Positions 40,625 to 50,870 of a stretch of DNA of 64,000 nt are shown piece after piece. How positions within the stretch are numbered: position 1 is the first letter of the stretch; each line of letters begins with the position of its first letter. Source of the DNA: Tigriopus japonicus (lineage: Eukaryota > Arthropoda > Copepoda > Harpacticoida > Harpacticidae); the NCBI GenBank assembly GCA_010645155.1, contig CM021320.1, forward strand, positions 2,832,535 to 2,896,534, given 5' to 3'. Made by a program: the position numbers and the translations under genes. A model generated the notes under the pieces. That model saw nothing but the letters and a program-made list of their open reading frames with translations. It had not been told where the DNA came from and searched no databases.

Positions 40625-40930
40625 GGCATTCAATCCTCTGATAACCATTCCTGACGTGTTTTCAGGCAACAGATGAAAATAGCCGAGAGACTATCAAGAG
40701 TGGTTGGTTGGATAGTTAGTTAGTTCTGCAAGCATTTTCTCTGACTCACATCATTCGCCGTACACAGTTTGGATCCATCCAAGTCATCTCTCCGTTTCAT
40801 ATCCAGTTCCACGGTCATAAACCTCCCATTACATCCATAAAACGGTCACTCATTCGCCAACTACTACATTGGTACATGTGTAGATGGCTATCCTCGAATA
40901 TTGTTTCCGGACCTCATCCTATATCAGCTC

Positions 40931-40957
40931 TCACACACACACACACATATATATATC
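40931..40957. repeat. (CA)n(TA)n microsatellite
   Basis: A perfect CA run passes directly into a TA run. Confidence 0.9.
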
Positions 40958-43315
40958 ACAGCCAACCACGTGAAGGAACAGGGAGAAATCCACTTACATA
41001 CTCGGAGTGGTATGTAATATCCCCAAAAATCGGTCAAGAACAGTTTCTTCAAAGATTGTTCAGAACCAACCGAGATTTATTTCCGGGCTCAATGGTTTGG
41101 TGGGGAGCGATAACTTGAAATTTCATCCGACCCTCAAGTTTTCCCCGCGGACTTAGGGATCCTGAAATATAAATCCAAAGTTCTCCAGTCTGTCTCTGTT
41201 CCTCTTTTTTGGAAATTGAACGGGTGCTTCCTCGCTCCATGTCGTGTACTTGGCAGTTTGGAACCTGATTCCCATCCCATCCCCTCTCATCCTCCCATTT
41301 CTTTCCAATACCACCATGACAAATTGGCTCTTTGGTCGCGATTTATGTTTTGGGCTAAAATCTGAACACGGCCTTCAGTCCTGTACAATGTGTGCTCATA
41401 GGCACTAAGTATTAGTGGTTCATAAAACCGGTTCGCCACTCGGTTTTACGCATTCGGTTCTGGATGAGTTATTGGGAGAGGATGCTTTGTTCTTTTGGTG
41501 TTTAGAAGGTTTTGAACGAATCTGGTGATATAATTCGAGGCCCGAGTACAATACGAAATTTCGAGGTTATCACCGTTTATCTCTAAAGTATGGGCTGACT
41601 TGGAGTGGTGCACTTTTTTCTGCCGGTCTCAATCGAAGAATGGTTATGGAAGTTCGCTCCCCATTCTCCGTTCCGTTCCTCGTTCGGCATGTTGTTATTG
41701 CTTTCTGGTTGGTGGTTTCAAAAACCCATCGGGAACAAAACCAAGCGACAATGGTTATGTCACCATATCATGGATACATACCTGCGAACTTTTCGACATC
41801 CTGCATAGTTTTCTTTTATTATATTTCGGCGGTGTTCATTAGTAATAAAGAGGAAGCCAGAGCAGAAAAGATAGAAAGCCTCCTCTTCCGCAAATTATGC
41901 ACTCATTACTCGGTTTCTGAAACGGAGAAGTGCAAGCGGAAATGATGGTTGTTAAATCTTTCCTTTTGACATGGAATACGAGAGAGGAGGATGAGCTAAT
42001 GAGGACACTGCTTTAGTGGAGGCTTTTCTGAAGATGGTTCCCGTTGGAGTCCGCTCAAGTATGTAGTGCTAATCATGAGAATAAATCAAAGGTAACTTGA
42101 TGACGACACTAATATGCGGTTGGTGAGGGTGATCCAGCTTTATGGAGGATTAGGAAGGCACATCCAGTACCAGAGCCATTAGTCAATTAACCTTTAGAAA
42201 CAATGAAATCCGACAATGAAGGCCTTATAAGTGCACAGAACATACTGATTGCTCTAGGTCAAAGGAATGTGGCATTGAAGCGCGCTTCAAAACCTCTTCA
42301 AAAGATGACTTTGCGTTTCTTTCGAGAACGGGTGGACATACGACACACAAGAGCAAATGTTAAAGAGTGAGACGGAATCTGTGTTCTAGTGATGGTCTTT
42401 CGTAGTTTTATCGACCACTAACCATGAAGAATGCCCCAAAACTGAACTGGTTCCTAATCAAATCGAATATGACGACGAATATAGATAAATATTAAACAAG
42501 GTTCAGTGACTTCACGTCACCCTGATAGAAATGGTTTAGTATTTTTGGCGTCCACCTTGAAGTCTTGCGCCAAACTCCAGGGTGAATAGGTTTCCGACTG
42601 TTGCCCCTTGACAAGTCCATTAATAATCACGGCATTTGAACAATTTAACAAAGATCCATCTATAGGGGGTGAAACATTGAGCTTGAAAGTGTAACAACAA
42701 GCAAGACATTCCTCCAAAGTAAAGGTAGCCTCCAAATATTTTGGATGTTTCAATTACCAAGGTGAACTTTGGAACTGAATTACTTTGAAAATATTTTGTT
42801 TATTTTCATTTCCAATTCCATCATGAAGATTATAAGTAAAATGGCAAGTTCTCGACGAACGTCAATTATACTCGGAAATAAATATCATTTTCATTAACAT
42901 GAGACCCATTGTGTGGGTAACAGAAAAAATATAATTGCCCGATGAAAATTTAACAATTTCGAAACAAAAGCTAACTCATGCTGTGATTTGATCTATTGAT
43001 CTCGAGTGGAGAACTACAATTTTTGGGTAATTTTAATGCTCACGGACTACCGTCAAGGGTCAATGAATGTTGAAATATCCTAAAAGAGAAAAACTGATTC
43101 AGTGGTTCTCAACGTCATCCTTGGAATTTTAGGGGGAGAAATTCACGTGAACTGGCATCTTCAATTAAGAGGCCACTCGATCGAAGGAACCCTCAAAAGT
43201 TCAGCTAAAAAAAACCTATAATCGAGGTTGAGCGACTTCAGTTAGATCTCCAAGCGACATAATCCAGCCAGAATCATGGAACAAAGAACCACCTTTGGAA
43301 GAATCCGAATTTGCC

Positions 43316-43321
43316 TTTATT
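43316..43321 (-). promoter_or_regulatory. Poly(A) signal AATAAA of the coiled-coil gene
   Basis: A canonical hexamer on the minus strand, 63 bp downstream of the stop codon of the 527-residue gene. It supports that strand and the 3' end. Confidence 0.6.
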
Positions 43322-43383
43322 TTACTTCAATGACGTAAATGTCATGCAGAACGGTTTAAACAGACAATTTGGTTTACGATGTT

Positions 43384-44967
43384 CTAGGGTTCTTTTTCAA
43401 ACTGGATTTCATCAAGTTCATTATCGATGGACTCGCAAAATTCGGCATAGTCTTCGAGCTCATTTTCGTTAAGAGAAGTGCGAGTATCGTCCGTAAGAAA
43501 GGCCTCCAAGGCTTCAAACGCCTGCCTCATATGAGCTCCGTACGAATGATGTTTGGCCAATCGAGATACTAAAGATTCCTCCTCATCAAGGTTGTTTTCA
43601 CCCGAAGTTTCTTGAGATGAAGGTGTTCCATTTTGGGAGGTTGGCGATGAAATACTTTCAACTGGATTAGGATCATAGTTTAAACGGATCTTCCCGACAT
43701 CCTTTTGTCGGGATTTCCCACAGCCAGTTTCTGGGACACAACTTTGGTTAATCTCGTTACTTTCCGACTCATTCAATGAACACTCAAGATTGGACGTCAA
43801 TGTGCTCATATCAAAGGCCGAAATGCGTGATGGTATTTCAAAATCCAAGTCGTTTATTGGAGGGGCTTTTTCTTTGAGGAGCGTTTGGTCTTTTTGATTG
43901 TTCACAAAGTGGTCACACTTGCTGTCTTCAGACTTTGCCGCCAATTTTGAATAGCTTTGTTGGAGCTTCTTCACCACGATGTTCTTGCCGTACTCACGAG
44001 TTTGATTAAGGGCTTCTCTTTTGATGGAAGCCAAAAGATTCAAGTTGTCACGCATGAGACTCTTAACTTGATCTTCCAAATAATTGTTCTGGATCAAGAG
44101 TTCCTCGGCAAATTCTTCATATTCCTGCAACTTTCCCTTGCTTTGCATTTCCGCCACTTCCAATTCAACCTTCACCTTGGCTAATTCATTGGTCAATCGG
44201 CCCAATTCGACGAACAAATCGTTGTGCTTGCTCTTCAACTCGTTAATTCCACGCATCTTTTTGACGCAGTTTATTTCTACATGTTGTGCCCTTTGGAGTG
44301 CTGCTTGACATTTTTGAAGTTCTTCTTCCAGAGTCGCCAGTCTCAGATTGTCGTTCATCTTTTGTATACGCTCTCTCCAAATCTTGACGAACTCTCCTTC
44401 GACATTGGACAGATCCCCATCTTCTAATGGAGTTTGAATCACATTTTCATAGGTTCTTTCGAATCCTTGATTCACATTAAACTGGTCGACAATCAAGTCG
44501 AGAAAGGTGTCGGCGTGGGAAGTGTTCCACATTTCTCCATTAGGGCCAATTGGTTTGTGCAAGGTCATTCTGAGAAGCCTAATGTATTCGTTATTAAACG
44601 TCCTCATTTTCAATTCCGAACTCTTTTGGGCTTGGATCAAAAGTTCTCTTTCAGACAAATATGCCGATGAAGTTGAAAGGTCCGACTTGATTCCATCAAA
44701 CTGGTTTTCGTGAAGGTCAGCTGAATGCGGGTCACTGTCCGGAAAGCCTGCTTGGTCCTCGATATTAGAAACTGTCGAGATTACTTGATCTTGCTCGAGC
44801 TTCATCGGCAACTTCGAATCATTGAGAGAAGCTTTGCTTTCCATTTTGTTCTCATGCCGATCATATGCTTCTTTTCCAGCCATATCAAGCAAGTTTTTCC
44901 TTTCTTCGTCAGGGCTTAACCGAGACGAAAATGGACGAGGACATTTTTCTGGTGTGTTTTTCGGCAT
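43384..44967 (-). CDS. 527-residue coiled-coil protein, unidentified
   Basis: This is a single uninterrupted frame of 527 codons. The first ATG has a strong arthropod-type context (GGCAAAATGCCG). The frame extends 13 codons upstream only through a GTG, so I start at MPKNTPEK. A poly(A) signal AATAAA lies 63 bp past the stop. The N-terminal 120 residues are polar and low in order. Residues of about 120 to 190 look globular (RTFNNEYIRLLRMTLHKPIG, then WNTSHADTFLDLIVDQF). About 205-345 is a long heptad-like coiled coil rich in Leu, Glu and Lys. The C-terminal third is acidic and Ser-rich, ending near ELDEIQFEKEP. No signal peptide or membrane helix is visible. I do not recognise the family. A cytoskeletal, centrosomal or kinetochore role would be a guess from architecture alone. 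Confidence 0.85.
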   Translation of the reverse strand: MPKNTPEKCPRPFSSRLSPDEERKNLLDMAGKEAYDRHENKMESKASLNDSKLPMKLEQDQVISTVSNIEDQAGFPDSDPHSADLHENQFDGIKSDLSTSSAYLSERELLIQAQKSSELKMRTFNNEYIRLLRMTLHKPIGPNGEMWNTSHADTFLDLIVDQFNVNQGFERTYENVIQTPLEDGDLSNVEGEFVKIWRERIQKMNDNLRLATLEEELQKCQAALQRAQHVEINCVKKMRGINELKSKHNDLFVELGRLTNELAKVKVELEVAEMQSKGKLQEYEEFAEELLIQNNYLEDQVKSLMRDNLNLLASIKREALNQTREYGKNIVVKKLQQSYSKLAAKSEDSKCDHFVNNQKDQTLLKEKAPPINDLDFEIPSRISAFDMSTLTSNLECSLNESESNEINQSCVPETGCGKSRQKDVGKIRLNYDPNPVESISSPTSQNGTPSSQETSGENNLDEEESLVSRLAKHHSYGAHMRQAFEALEAFLTDDTRTSLNENELEDYAEFCESIDNELDEIQFEKEP

Positions 44968-45440
44968 TTTGCCTTTTATTTTCTTGTAAGCACTAAACGT
45001 GGACACTCTTCAAGATGTACTGATATAATTGGTTAGAAGCAATTGCTCGTCAACCTTGGAGTGCGTTATGTTACCAAAGGTATCATGGTAGGGAGAGTTA
45101 AAATACGTGCTAATCAAATTGGAACGTTTTTGTCAACATAAAAGAAGTGTCAAGAATTTGTTAGAATTTTTCTTTTTAAAGAAAATCCGGTTGACGGACA
45201 GGGTAAAAGGAATATGCTTTTTAAAATTTTTTACCGATTTTGAAAAGATTGTGTCCTCTTTAGGCGCACGATCAATCGCAATAAAACATTACAATTAAGT
45301 AAAGAGGAACTAGAAAACAAAACTGTTTTACTGGGCTTTCAAACTAGACTTTTTGTAATACTGGGTTGCAATTGTCCATCTGTTTCAACTGAAACATGGA
45401 ATAAGGCGGGCTCGCGTGAAAATGCTTTAAGTGTCCTGAT

Positions 45441-45946
45441 ATGGGGTGCAGATTTCTGGCAAATAAAACATACCTTTCAGGTCCAAAAATGGCAAATAAA
45501 CACGTCCAAAATGGCAAATAAAATGGCATATAAAACAAGAAATGGCAAATAAAACGGCAAATAGACACGAAAATGTACCAAAATATAGCAAAACTGGCCA
45601 CTAAAGTCGAAAAATGAGTATTATGGTGCACCAACAATGAAGTGGAAGGAAAATTTAAGAGAAAATATTTTTTTCCACTGAAATATCAACATATCCCTTA
45701 AACAAAACATTTTGGGCAAAAATTTCTTTTACTATTTTTTCCCACCAAAGATTTTTTTTTGCATTGATTTGACCAAAAAACGACAAATTTTGCATTCAGT
45801 TGTAGAAAAACCTACAAGTTTTGTATTTATTTGCCCTAAAATGGCAAATAAAATGAAAAATGGCAAATAAACTTTAAAACCTAGTAAATAGGAAATAAAC
45901 ATGTTTTTGAGTGTAAAATCTTATTTATCTTAAATTTGCACCCTTA
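45441..45946. mobile_element. hAT-like non-autonomous element, 506 bp
   Basis: The left end ATGGGGTGCAGATTT and the reverse complement of the right end, TAAGGGTGCAAATTT, match at 12 of 15 positions. The flanks are GTCCTGAT (45,433-45,440) and GCCCTGAT (45,947-45,954), an 8-bp target duplication with one mismatch, as for hAT elements. The interior is AT-rich with many copies of AAATGGCAAATAAA and has no coding capacity. Confidence 0.6.
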
Positions 45947-46059
45947 GCCCTGATACACATTTGACCCTTTGTAGGTGTCACTCACCTACTTAACATGCAT
46001 ACATATGAACCCTCTTTTTTTAATGTTCAAGATTTTTTTTTGTTTTTCCCTATGCAGAC

Positions 46060-46265
46060 ATATTTTCCTTGACAATGAGACATGCATTTCGTTTACTTTT
46101 TAGTTTATTAGGCAATTAATTTGTCTTCTGTCTTATAAGTCAGTTTCATCCGTCTTTCTATAAAATTTATTTTACTATTTACATCTTTTAAATAGAATTG
46201 AGAAACTTCATTCGTCTTTTTTCGTCTAATCAGGTAATTTTTTCGTCTTTTTCGTATAACCAGCC
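46060..46265. repeat. Degenerate copies of the TTCGTCTTTTTTCGTC motif
   Basis: Loosely repeated segments such as TTCGTCTTTTTTCGTCTAAT, followed by an AATTTT spacer, lead into the perfect 27-bp array. Their consensus is the reverse complement of the motif in the 844-bp element at 62.4-63.2 kb, for example AATTGCCCGATTA followed by GACGAAAAAAGACGAA. Confidence 0.6.
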
Positions 46266-46440
46266 AATTTTATTCGTCTTTCTTCGCCAAGCAATTTTAT
46301 TCGTCTTTCTTCGCCAAGCAATTTTATTCGTCTTTCTTCGCCAAGCAATTTTATTCGTCTTTCTTCGCCAAGCAATTTTATTCGTCTTTCTTCGCCAAGC
46401 AATTTTATTCGTCTTTCTTCGCCAAGCAATTTTATTCGTC
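46266..46440. repeat. Perfect 27-bp tandem repeat, 6.5 copies
   Basis: Six full copies of a 27-bp unit (start AATTTTATTCGTC, end TTCTTCGCCAAGC) and a 13-bp partial copy show no mismatch to each other. Because 27 is divisible by three it is open in several frames and gives nine-residue protein repeats, which I treat as artefacts. Perfect identity suggests recent expansion or an active slippage hotspot. There are no unique spacers, so it is not a CRISPR-like array. Confidence 0.95.
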
Positions 46441-46449
46441 AAGTATATC

Positions 46450-46697
46450 ATGGACGAGTGTGACTTGTCCGAGATGATTGTCCACAGGATTCTCACTTTC
46501 GATCTCGGGCTCACGAAGAAGGCTGTTATGTAGGCGCCAAAGCTCCTGAATGACGAGCAAAAGGCCGAACGTGTCCGGTGTTCCAATATCTTGAAAAAGC
46601 TCCGGTTCCAGCACGGTCACCTTCCCCGGCAGATTTTTCCCTCTGTCCTCGCATCAAGAGTACTTGGCCGTGGACAAGTGGGAAATCTGTGGTGTAA
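46450..46697 (+). pseudogene. mariner-family transposase relic
   Basis: The first part reads VHRILTFDLGLTKKAV, then a stop, then APKLLNDEQKAERVR. That is the helix-turn-helix end and linker pattern of mariner transposases (VH.I...DLGL.K....P..L.DEQK..RV). From 46,599 a second frame reads SPADFSLCPRIKS, resembling the SPDL..CD(F/Y)FLFP(K/R)LK block near the C-terminal catalytic Asp. The middle, including the first catalytic Asp, is missing, so an internal deletion has fused the two ends. With a stop and a frameshift it is dead. The 27-bp array abuts it on the left and a MITE on the right. Confidence 0.7.
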
Positions 46698-46698
46698 C

Positions 46699-47160
46699 CT
46701 AAAGCACTATAAAAAAAGATTACGATCATAAAGTACGCCAATTTGTGGATCTCATGTGGCAACAGCTCGCAGTTCCCTTGATTCATATATTTTTGAAGAT
46801 TGCTACGTTTATTCATCAGTTTTGGAAAAACTTAAGTGCCTCAAATGTTGACTGAGTATTGTTAATGGACCTGTGGTGGGTTTTGGTCGAATTTATTGGT
46901 AAAAACCCTTGCAAATTGTCACGGAAATCTGACTAATGAAAATGTAATTCACGCATGATCTATGCCAAAATTCATCAGAAAAACACGTAATGCTCTTTTT
47001 GGAGTCCCGATACCAACAATTTAGACACTGAAGTTTGTCCAAAACTGGTGAATGACCATTGCAATCTTCAAAAATTTGTGTATCATGGGAACTGCGAGCT
47101 GTTGCCGCATGAGATCCACTAGATGGCGTACTTTGTGATCGTACTCTTATAGCGCTCTAG
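46699..47160. mobile_element. MITE, CTAGAGC family, copy 1
   Basis: The left arm starts CTAAAGCACTATAA. The reverse complement of the right arm starts CTAGAGCGCTATAA. Homology continues inward for about 150 bp through AAAGTACGCCA, GTGGATCTCATG, GGCAACAGCTCGCAGTTCCC and CAGTTTTGGA. The central 180 bp are unique and non-coding. No clear target duplication is visible. It shares its terminal motif, the GTAC and ATCA block, CGCCATCTAG and the CAGCTCGC/GTTCCC part with the copy at 50.2 kb, so the two are one family. Confidence 0.75.
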
Positions 47161-47989
47161 TCTTACCTGATATCTGAAGTTGAACACCAATTCTGTGAGG
47201 ATGCAAGATTGTAAAGTTGAATTTAAAAAAAAACATTGCAAATGTAACTGAACCTTTCTTAACCCAACCGAACAATTTTTGTCTTCAAAGTACTTAAAAG
47301 TTAAGACTATCGTAAACTATGACTACTTGAGTAACCAAGACTGAACGCAACCTCGAAGATTCTGGTGTCATATAAAAATGACGAGTAGGATATGCGGTGG
47401 GAAAATCTTGCATTGGGAGGATGGACATGTCGAAATGATAATGTAATGAAATTTTGTTAAATGTAATACTTCTGCCATTATTGGTACTTTCGCATTTGTT
47501 TTGATGTGCACCTCGTATTAAACAACAGTAAAAGAAGTCCTAATGAAGAATGTGCTTTTCATATCTATGAACTTTCTCAAATCGAAGTTTGATCCGATTG
47601 TTCTTTCTCCCAAATGATCTTTTTCTGATTCTTTAGTTAAACATCTAGATATTTCTAGTTTTTCCTGTTCTACAGGAATAATGATTAGTTGCACGTTTGA
47701 ATTTGCCTCGTCTTTCCGTGCTCCCCTTGTCCTTTTGTCCTCTCGCTCCAGAATCAGACGCTGGTGTGCATTTCGTGGATTTCGTGCTCTAAATACTGTG
47801 TGTGCACTCACCGACCCCAACCATAAGGACTTTCCTTTCCTCCTCTTTTAATCTCAAACCAAGACGTAATTTTGGGTAGGCTTATTTTACGAGTAGAATA
47901 ACCAAAAAACGTTGTCCCAAAGTTTGTCACTTTTCTTCACGAAAAGCAATAGTGAAATCTAGGCTCTGGTGAAGATTGAGAAGGCGCTG
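47161..47989. other. Intergenic stretch left of the MGST gene
   Basis: AT-rich sequence with no supported gene. A 100-codon minus-strand frame (47,820-47,518) is unrecognised and without support. The promoter of the MGST-like gene should be in the last few hundred bases, but I see no convincing core element. Confidence 0.35.
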
Positions 47990-48933
47990 ATGTCTGCTGC
48001 ATCCTCAGGATCAGTAGATTCCATAACAAGTTTTGTACCTGAAAAAGCCACCCAACTAGCCACCTCTGTTCAAGACGGTAATAACAAAAACAATTTGCTC
48101 CCTTGCATCGTATCAAAATCGACTTTTTCAGGTGTATTCTCAATCTACGATCGAATTTCCAACGGTGAGCCTCTAAGTGATCTCGTCAAGGAAGGCTTGA
48201 ATACAACTGTTAAGAATTTGAGTCCCAGAAATTTGTATGCACGATATTTCGAAGATAATCCTTTGACATCTCCATTACGGGAAAGAATGGCACCTTCCTT
48301 CTTCAATTTGGACAATGACGTTTTCAAGACCGTGGCCTTGACCACGGGTCTCTTGGGTGCCAAACTGATTCTCAACTCAGAAATGACTGTTCTTAATCGG
48401 ATCCAGAGAAAGGTAAAATGTTCTTGTGGGTATATTCAAATGCCAACATGGAAAATTCGATTTAATTTTTCATTTTAGGTCTTCTCCACTCCCGAGGATA
48501 TTGATGCGTTTGGGGGTACGGGGGTTATTACCAATGATCCTGTGGTGGAAAGAATCCGGAGGTAAGCAAGAAAAGCCTGTTAAGCAGAAATTCTTGCGCT
48601 AGCAAAAACTGGAAATTATTTGATTTCAAGGATGCACCTGAATGATATCGAGGCATTTGTGCCATTTTGCATGTTGAGCAATATGTATGTTGCTACAGAT
48701 CCGTCATTGAAAGAGATTCGTTGGATTTGCGGGGTAAGAACTCTTCAGCCAGAAGTGAAGAAAAAATTAACCTGAATTTTTATTTTCAGCTCTTTTTGGC
48801 GGCTCGATTCGGCCATACTCTTTCGTATATTGCGTTGAAAAATCAACCTTGGAGATTCTACACCTTTCTTGGGGGGTGTGCCGTTAATGGTTATTTGGCC
48901 ACACGCCTTCTTTTCGCCCTTTTTGTTCGCTGA
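47990..48933 (+). CDS. MGST1-like microsomal glutathione transferase (MAPEG)
   Basis: Exons end at 48412 and cover 48479-48561, 48631-48733 and 48790-48933; introns are 66, 69 and 56 bp, GT-AG, with matching phases. The C-terminal 144 residues, from MAPSFFNLDNDVF (ATG at 48,287), match the whole length of MGST1 enzymes: first helix, VFSTPEDIDAFG, the family hallmark ERIRRMHLNDIEAF, and LFLAARFGHTLSYI near the last helices. The family conjugates glutathione in ER and outer mitochondrial membranes as a trimer of four-helix subunits. Unusually, the frame opens 106 codons upstream, with the first ATG at 47,990, giving a 250-residue protein. A 54-bp GT-AG segment (48,078-48,131, GGTAATAAC to TTTTTCAG) inside the extension is probably another intron; removing it keeps frame and leaves 232 residues. 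The extension is unrecognised. Confidence 0.85.
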
Positions 48934-49667
48934 TCTGAATCAGTGCAATTGCTTGGAAAAGAACAATCATCCTAGACACCACAACGAAAAAAAAACTTTC
49001 AAAATCCGTCACAAGATAGATTTTGATATTTGAGCTATCCTTATTTTGAACTTCATGTCCAGAGTAGATTTCTCCTCATTTTCAAGTATATTTGAGCCCT
49101 CTTAAAATGATTTTGTGTTTGATAGGGATGGGTCTGGATATCGAATCAGTTCTGAGGTCGGTTCGTCGTGAGTCGTATCCAAAAATTTAGTAACCGATCT
49201 GGAGTCGGAGGATTTGACTCATGAACTTAAAATTAATGTGGCATGGAAGCTCAACTTTTTCATTTTCCCAAGTTTTTATTTTACTTTTTCTGCCAGAAGA
49301 TATTTGTAAGTTATAAGTAATGTTTGGACAAAAGGGCAAAATGAAACTTTCACTAAAAACTGCAACTTACGGCAAGTTAAGTCAAATCTAGCATTTTTTT
49401 CATTTTTTTCGCAACAAACAGCAACATTAGAGATTTTTTTGTCTCGATCACTTAAATCCTGAGGAAAATTGTGCTAATAATACATTTTACACACAGTATT
49501 GCAAGACCTGTCCAAAGGAATAATAATCTTTCAAATTTTCAAATGATTTGTGCGAAGCAAACCTGTGTTTGTAATGGAAGCAAAGGTTTCAAAAAGACAA
49601 ACTTTATGTGGATTGCAAACTGTTGCCCCTGTAATAAGACTTATGTTTGGTCAAATTTGACATTTTG
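48934..49667. other. Intergenic, AT-rich
   Basis: No supported gene. A sequence resembling a hAT terminus (TAGGGATGGGTCTGG) lies near 49,126 but I find no inverted partner. The rest is AT-rich single-copy-looking sequence. Confidence 0.35.
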
Positions 49668-49790
49668 ATGCCCAAATTGAATATGCCTCACCCATTTGGG
49701 CTCCAATGAGTTCGGGAGGCTTGCAAAAGGTCGAGCAGGTCCCAAGATGGTTCACTAGGAACATTACAAGAATGTCTAAATTCCTAAATT
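49668..49790 (+). pseudogene. LINE fragment, copy 1 (reverse transcriptase C-terminal region)
   Basis: Reads IEYASPIWAPMSSGGLQKVE then RWFTRNIT, the same block as EYASPIWAP...LQKVE...CFTRNIT in the larger copies at 50.9 and 63.3 kb. It is the start of the conserved tail that follows the reverse transcriptase domain in CR1/Jockey-like LINEs (YA..W.P....I..LE..QR..T). It breaks off after about 40 codons and has no function. Confidence 0.7.
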
Positions 49791-50241
49791 CCTGAGGTTG
49801 CGTGATTAATTTTGATAAACTGATGTCTGACATTTTAAATATGTTTAGAATATAAAGGTTGAAACTAGGTTAGGTTAGATTACGTTCTATTTTGTTAGAT
49901 TAGGCAAGGATGGCTCAAGCCAGGATTACTTTCAAAATACACCCTGGGTCCGATTAGTACAATGAAAATTCAACGGAACAATATATTTGTTGCAAAAATC
50001 TCACATTTAAGTACAATGATCGGACTCAGTGTGTATTTTTGAAATTCGTCCTGACGTACAGTGGTTCCTGGATTAGGTTAGGATGGAGTAAAATGCGTTG
50101 TTTTAAAACGGAATCACGCAACTTAGGATTTTTTTTACTGTGAGTTTGTTTGTTTGTGGTGGAGTCAGAAATCCACTTCGAGGAAGGGTGGATTATGCAT
50201 CCACTCTCAATGTGCATAATGCCTCCACTCTCAAGTCTCAA

Positions 50242-50584
50242 CTAGAGCTCTATATTAGAAAGAGTACAATCATATCCAACGCCATCTAGTTCATTCTGCT
50301 CGCAGCTGCTCGCCGTTCCCAAAAGGATGCACAGGTACCCTCTAAGCTGAACAAGTTTTCCAAATTATCAGACCAAGATAGCACCTTTTGAGAAACTAAA
50401 GGACCTAGAACTTTAATGAAGGGGTCCAAAATGAACTATTAGTGTGTTTCAAATGATTCAAAGCTTAATTGCCTGTAAAATTAGGTTAAAAACCTAAAAG
50501 ACCGAGAGAAAATGCATATGGTGTGGGCAGAATGAACTAGATGGCGTTGAATATGATTGTACTCTTTCTAATATAGAGCTCTAG
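50242..50584. mobile_element. MITE, CTAGAGC family, copy 2
   Basis: The two ends are near-perfect inverted repeats of about 58 bp, starting CTAGAGCTCTATATTAGAAA and passing through GAGTACAATCATAT, CAACGCCATCTAG and TTCATTCTGC. The flanks are TCTCAA on both sides, consistent with a 6-bp (possibly 7-bp) target duplication. The interior of about 230 bp is non-coding. The higher identity of its arms suggests it is younger than the copy at 46.7 kb. Confidence 0.85.
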
Positions 50585-50639
50585 TCTCAACATGTATAAT
50601 GCATCCACTTTCAATGTGCATAATGCACAAATAATTTGA

Positions 50640-50718
50640 CATTATGCATTATGAAGAAAAGTATCTAGAAGTATCTTATACAGATACGTTTCTGAAAAGT
50701 ATCTTGAAGTATCTTATC
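50640..50718. repeat. TATCT-rich repeat, left portion
   Basis: Repeats of AAGTATCTTGAAGTATCTTA precede the hAT-like element and resume after it at 51,675, so the element landed inside an existing repeat tract. Confidence 0.6.
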
Positions 50719-50870
50719 TAGTGATGGACCGAAAGCGCTTTTGGCCGAAATTACGGCCGAAATTTCGGTTTAGGTTTCGGTTATGCCTACCGAAACCGAA
50801 AGCAGACATGCACTGTAAGGGACGGAGTTTGACAACAAAATCGAAAAAATTTTCGTCCAAAAACCACTGA

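Larger units (their letters stand above)
39465..43383. other. Intergenic region between ABCD4 and coiled-coil gene
   Basis: No gene is firmly supported. It holds a (CA)n(TA)n run near 40,931-40,957 and several small frames that could be genes or noise: 39,705-39,920 plus, 40,379-40,624 plus, and 42,517-42,753 minus (78 codons, unrecognised). I see no transposon ends. The start of ABCD4 and its promoter must lie just right of 39,464. Confidence 0.4.

Noticed and set aside
41600..41945. Three overlapping plus-strand frames up to 101 codons
   Set aside because: Three frames are open together over the same DNA, none has recognisable content, and no splice partner was found.
43957..44919. Several plus-strand frames of 60-78 codons
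   Set aside because: They are antisense shadows of the 527-residue coiled-coil gene.
46266..46440. CRISPR-like array
   Set aside because: Units are contiguous with no unique spacers, and the host is eukaryotic.
46198..46586. Frames with nine-residue repeats on both strands
   Set aside because: These are translations of the perfect 27-bp array. Several frames are open at once, which argues against coding.
47518..47820. 100-codon minus-strand frame left of the MGST gene
   Set aside because: Mixed composition, no domain and no splice or poly(A) support. It is not distinguishable from chance.
49120..49210. hAT-like terminus TAGGGATGGGTCTGG
   Set aside because: I found no inverted partner or 8-bp duplication nearby, so an element cannot be delimited.
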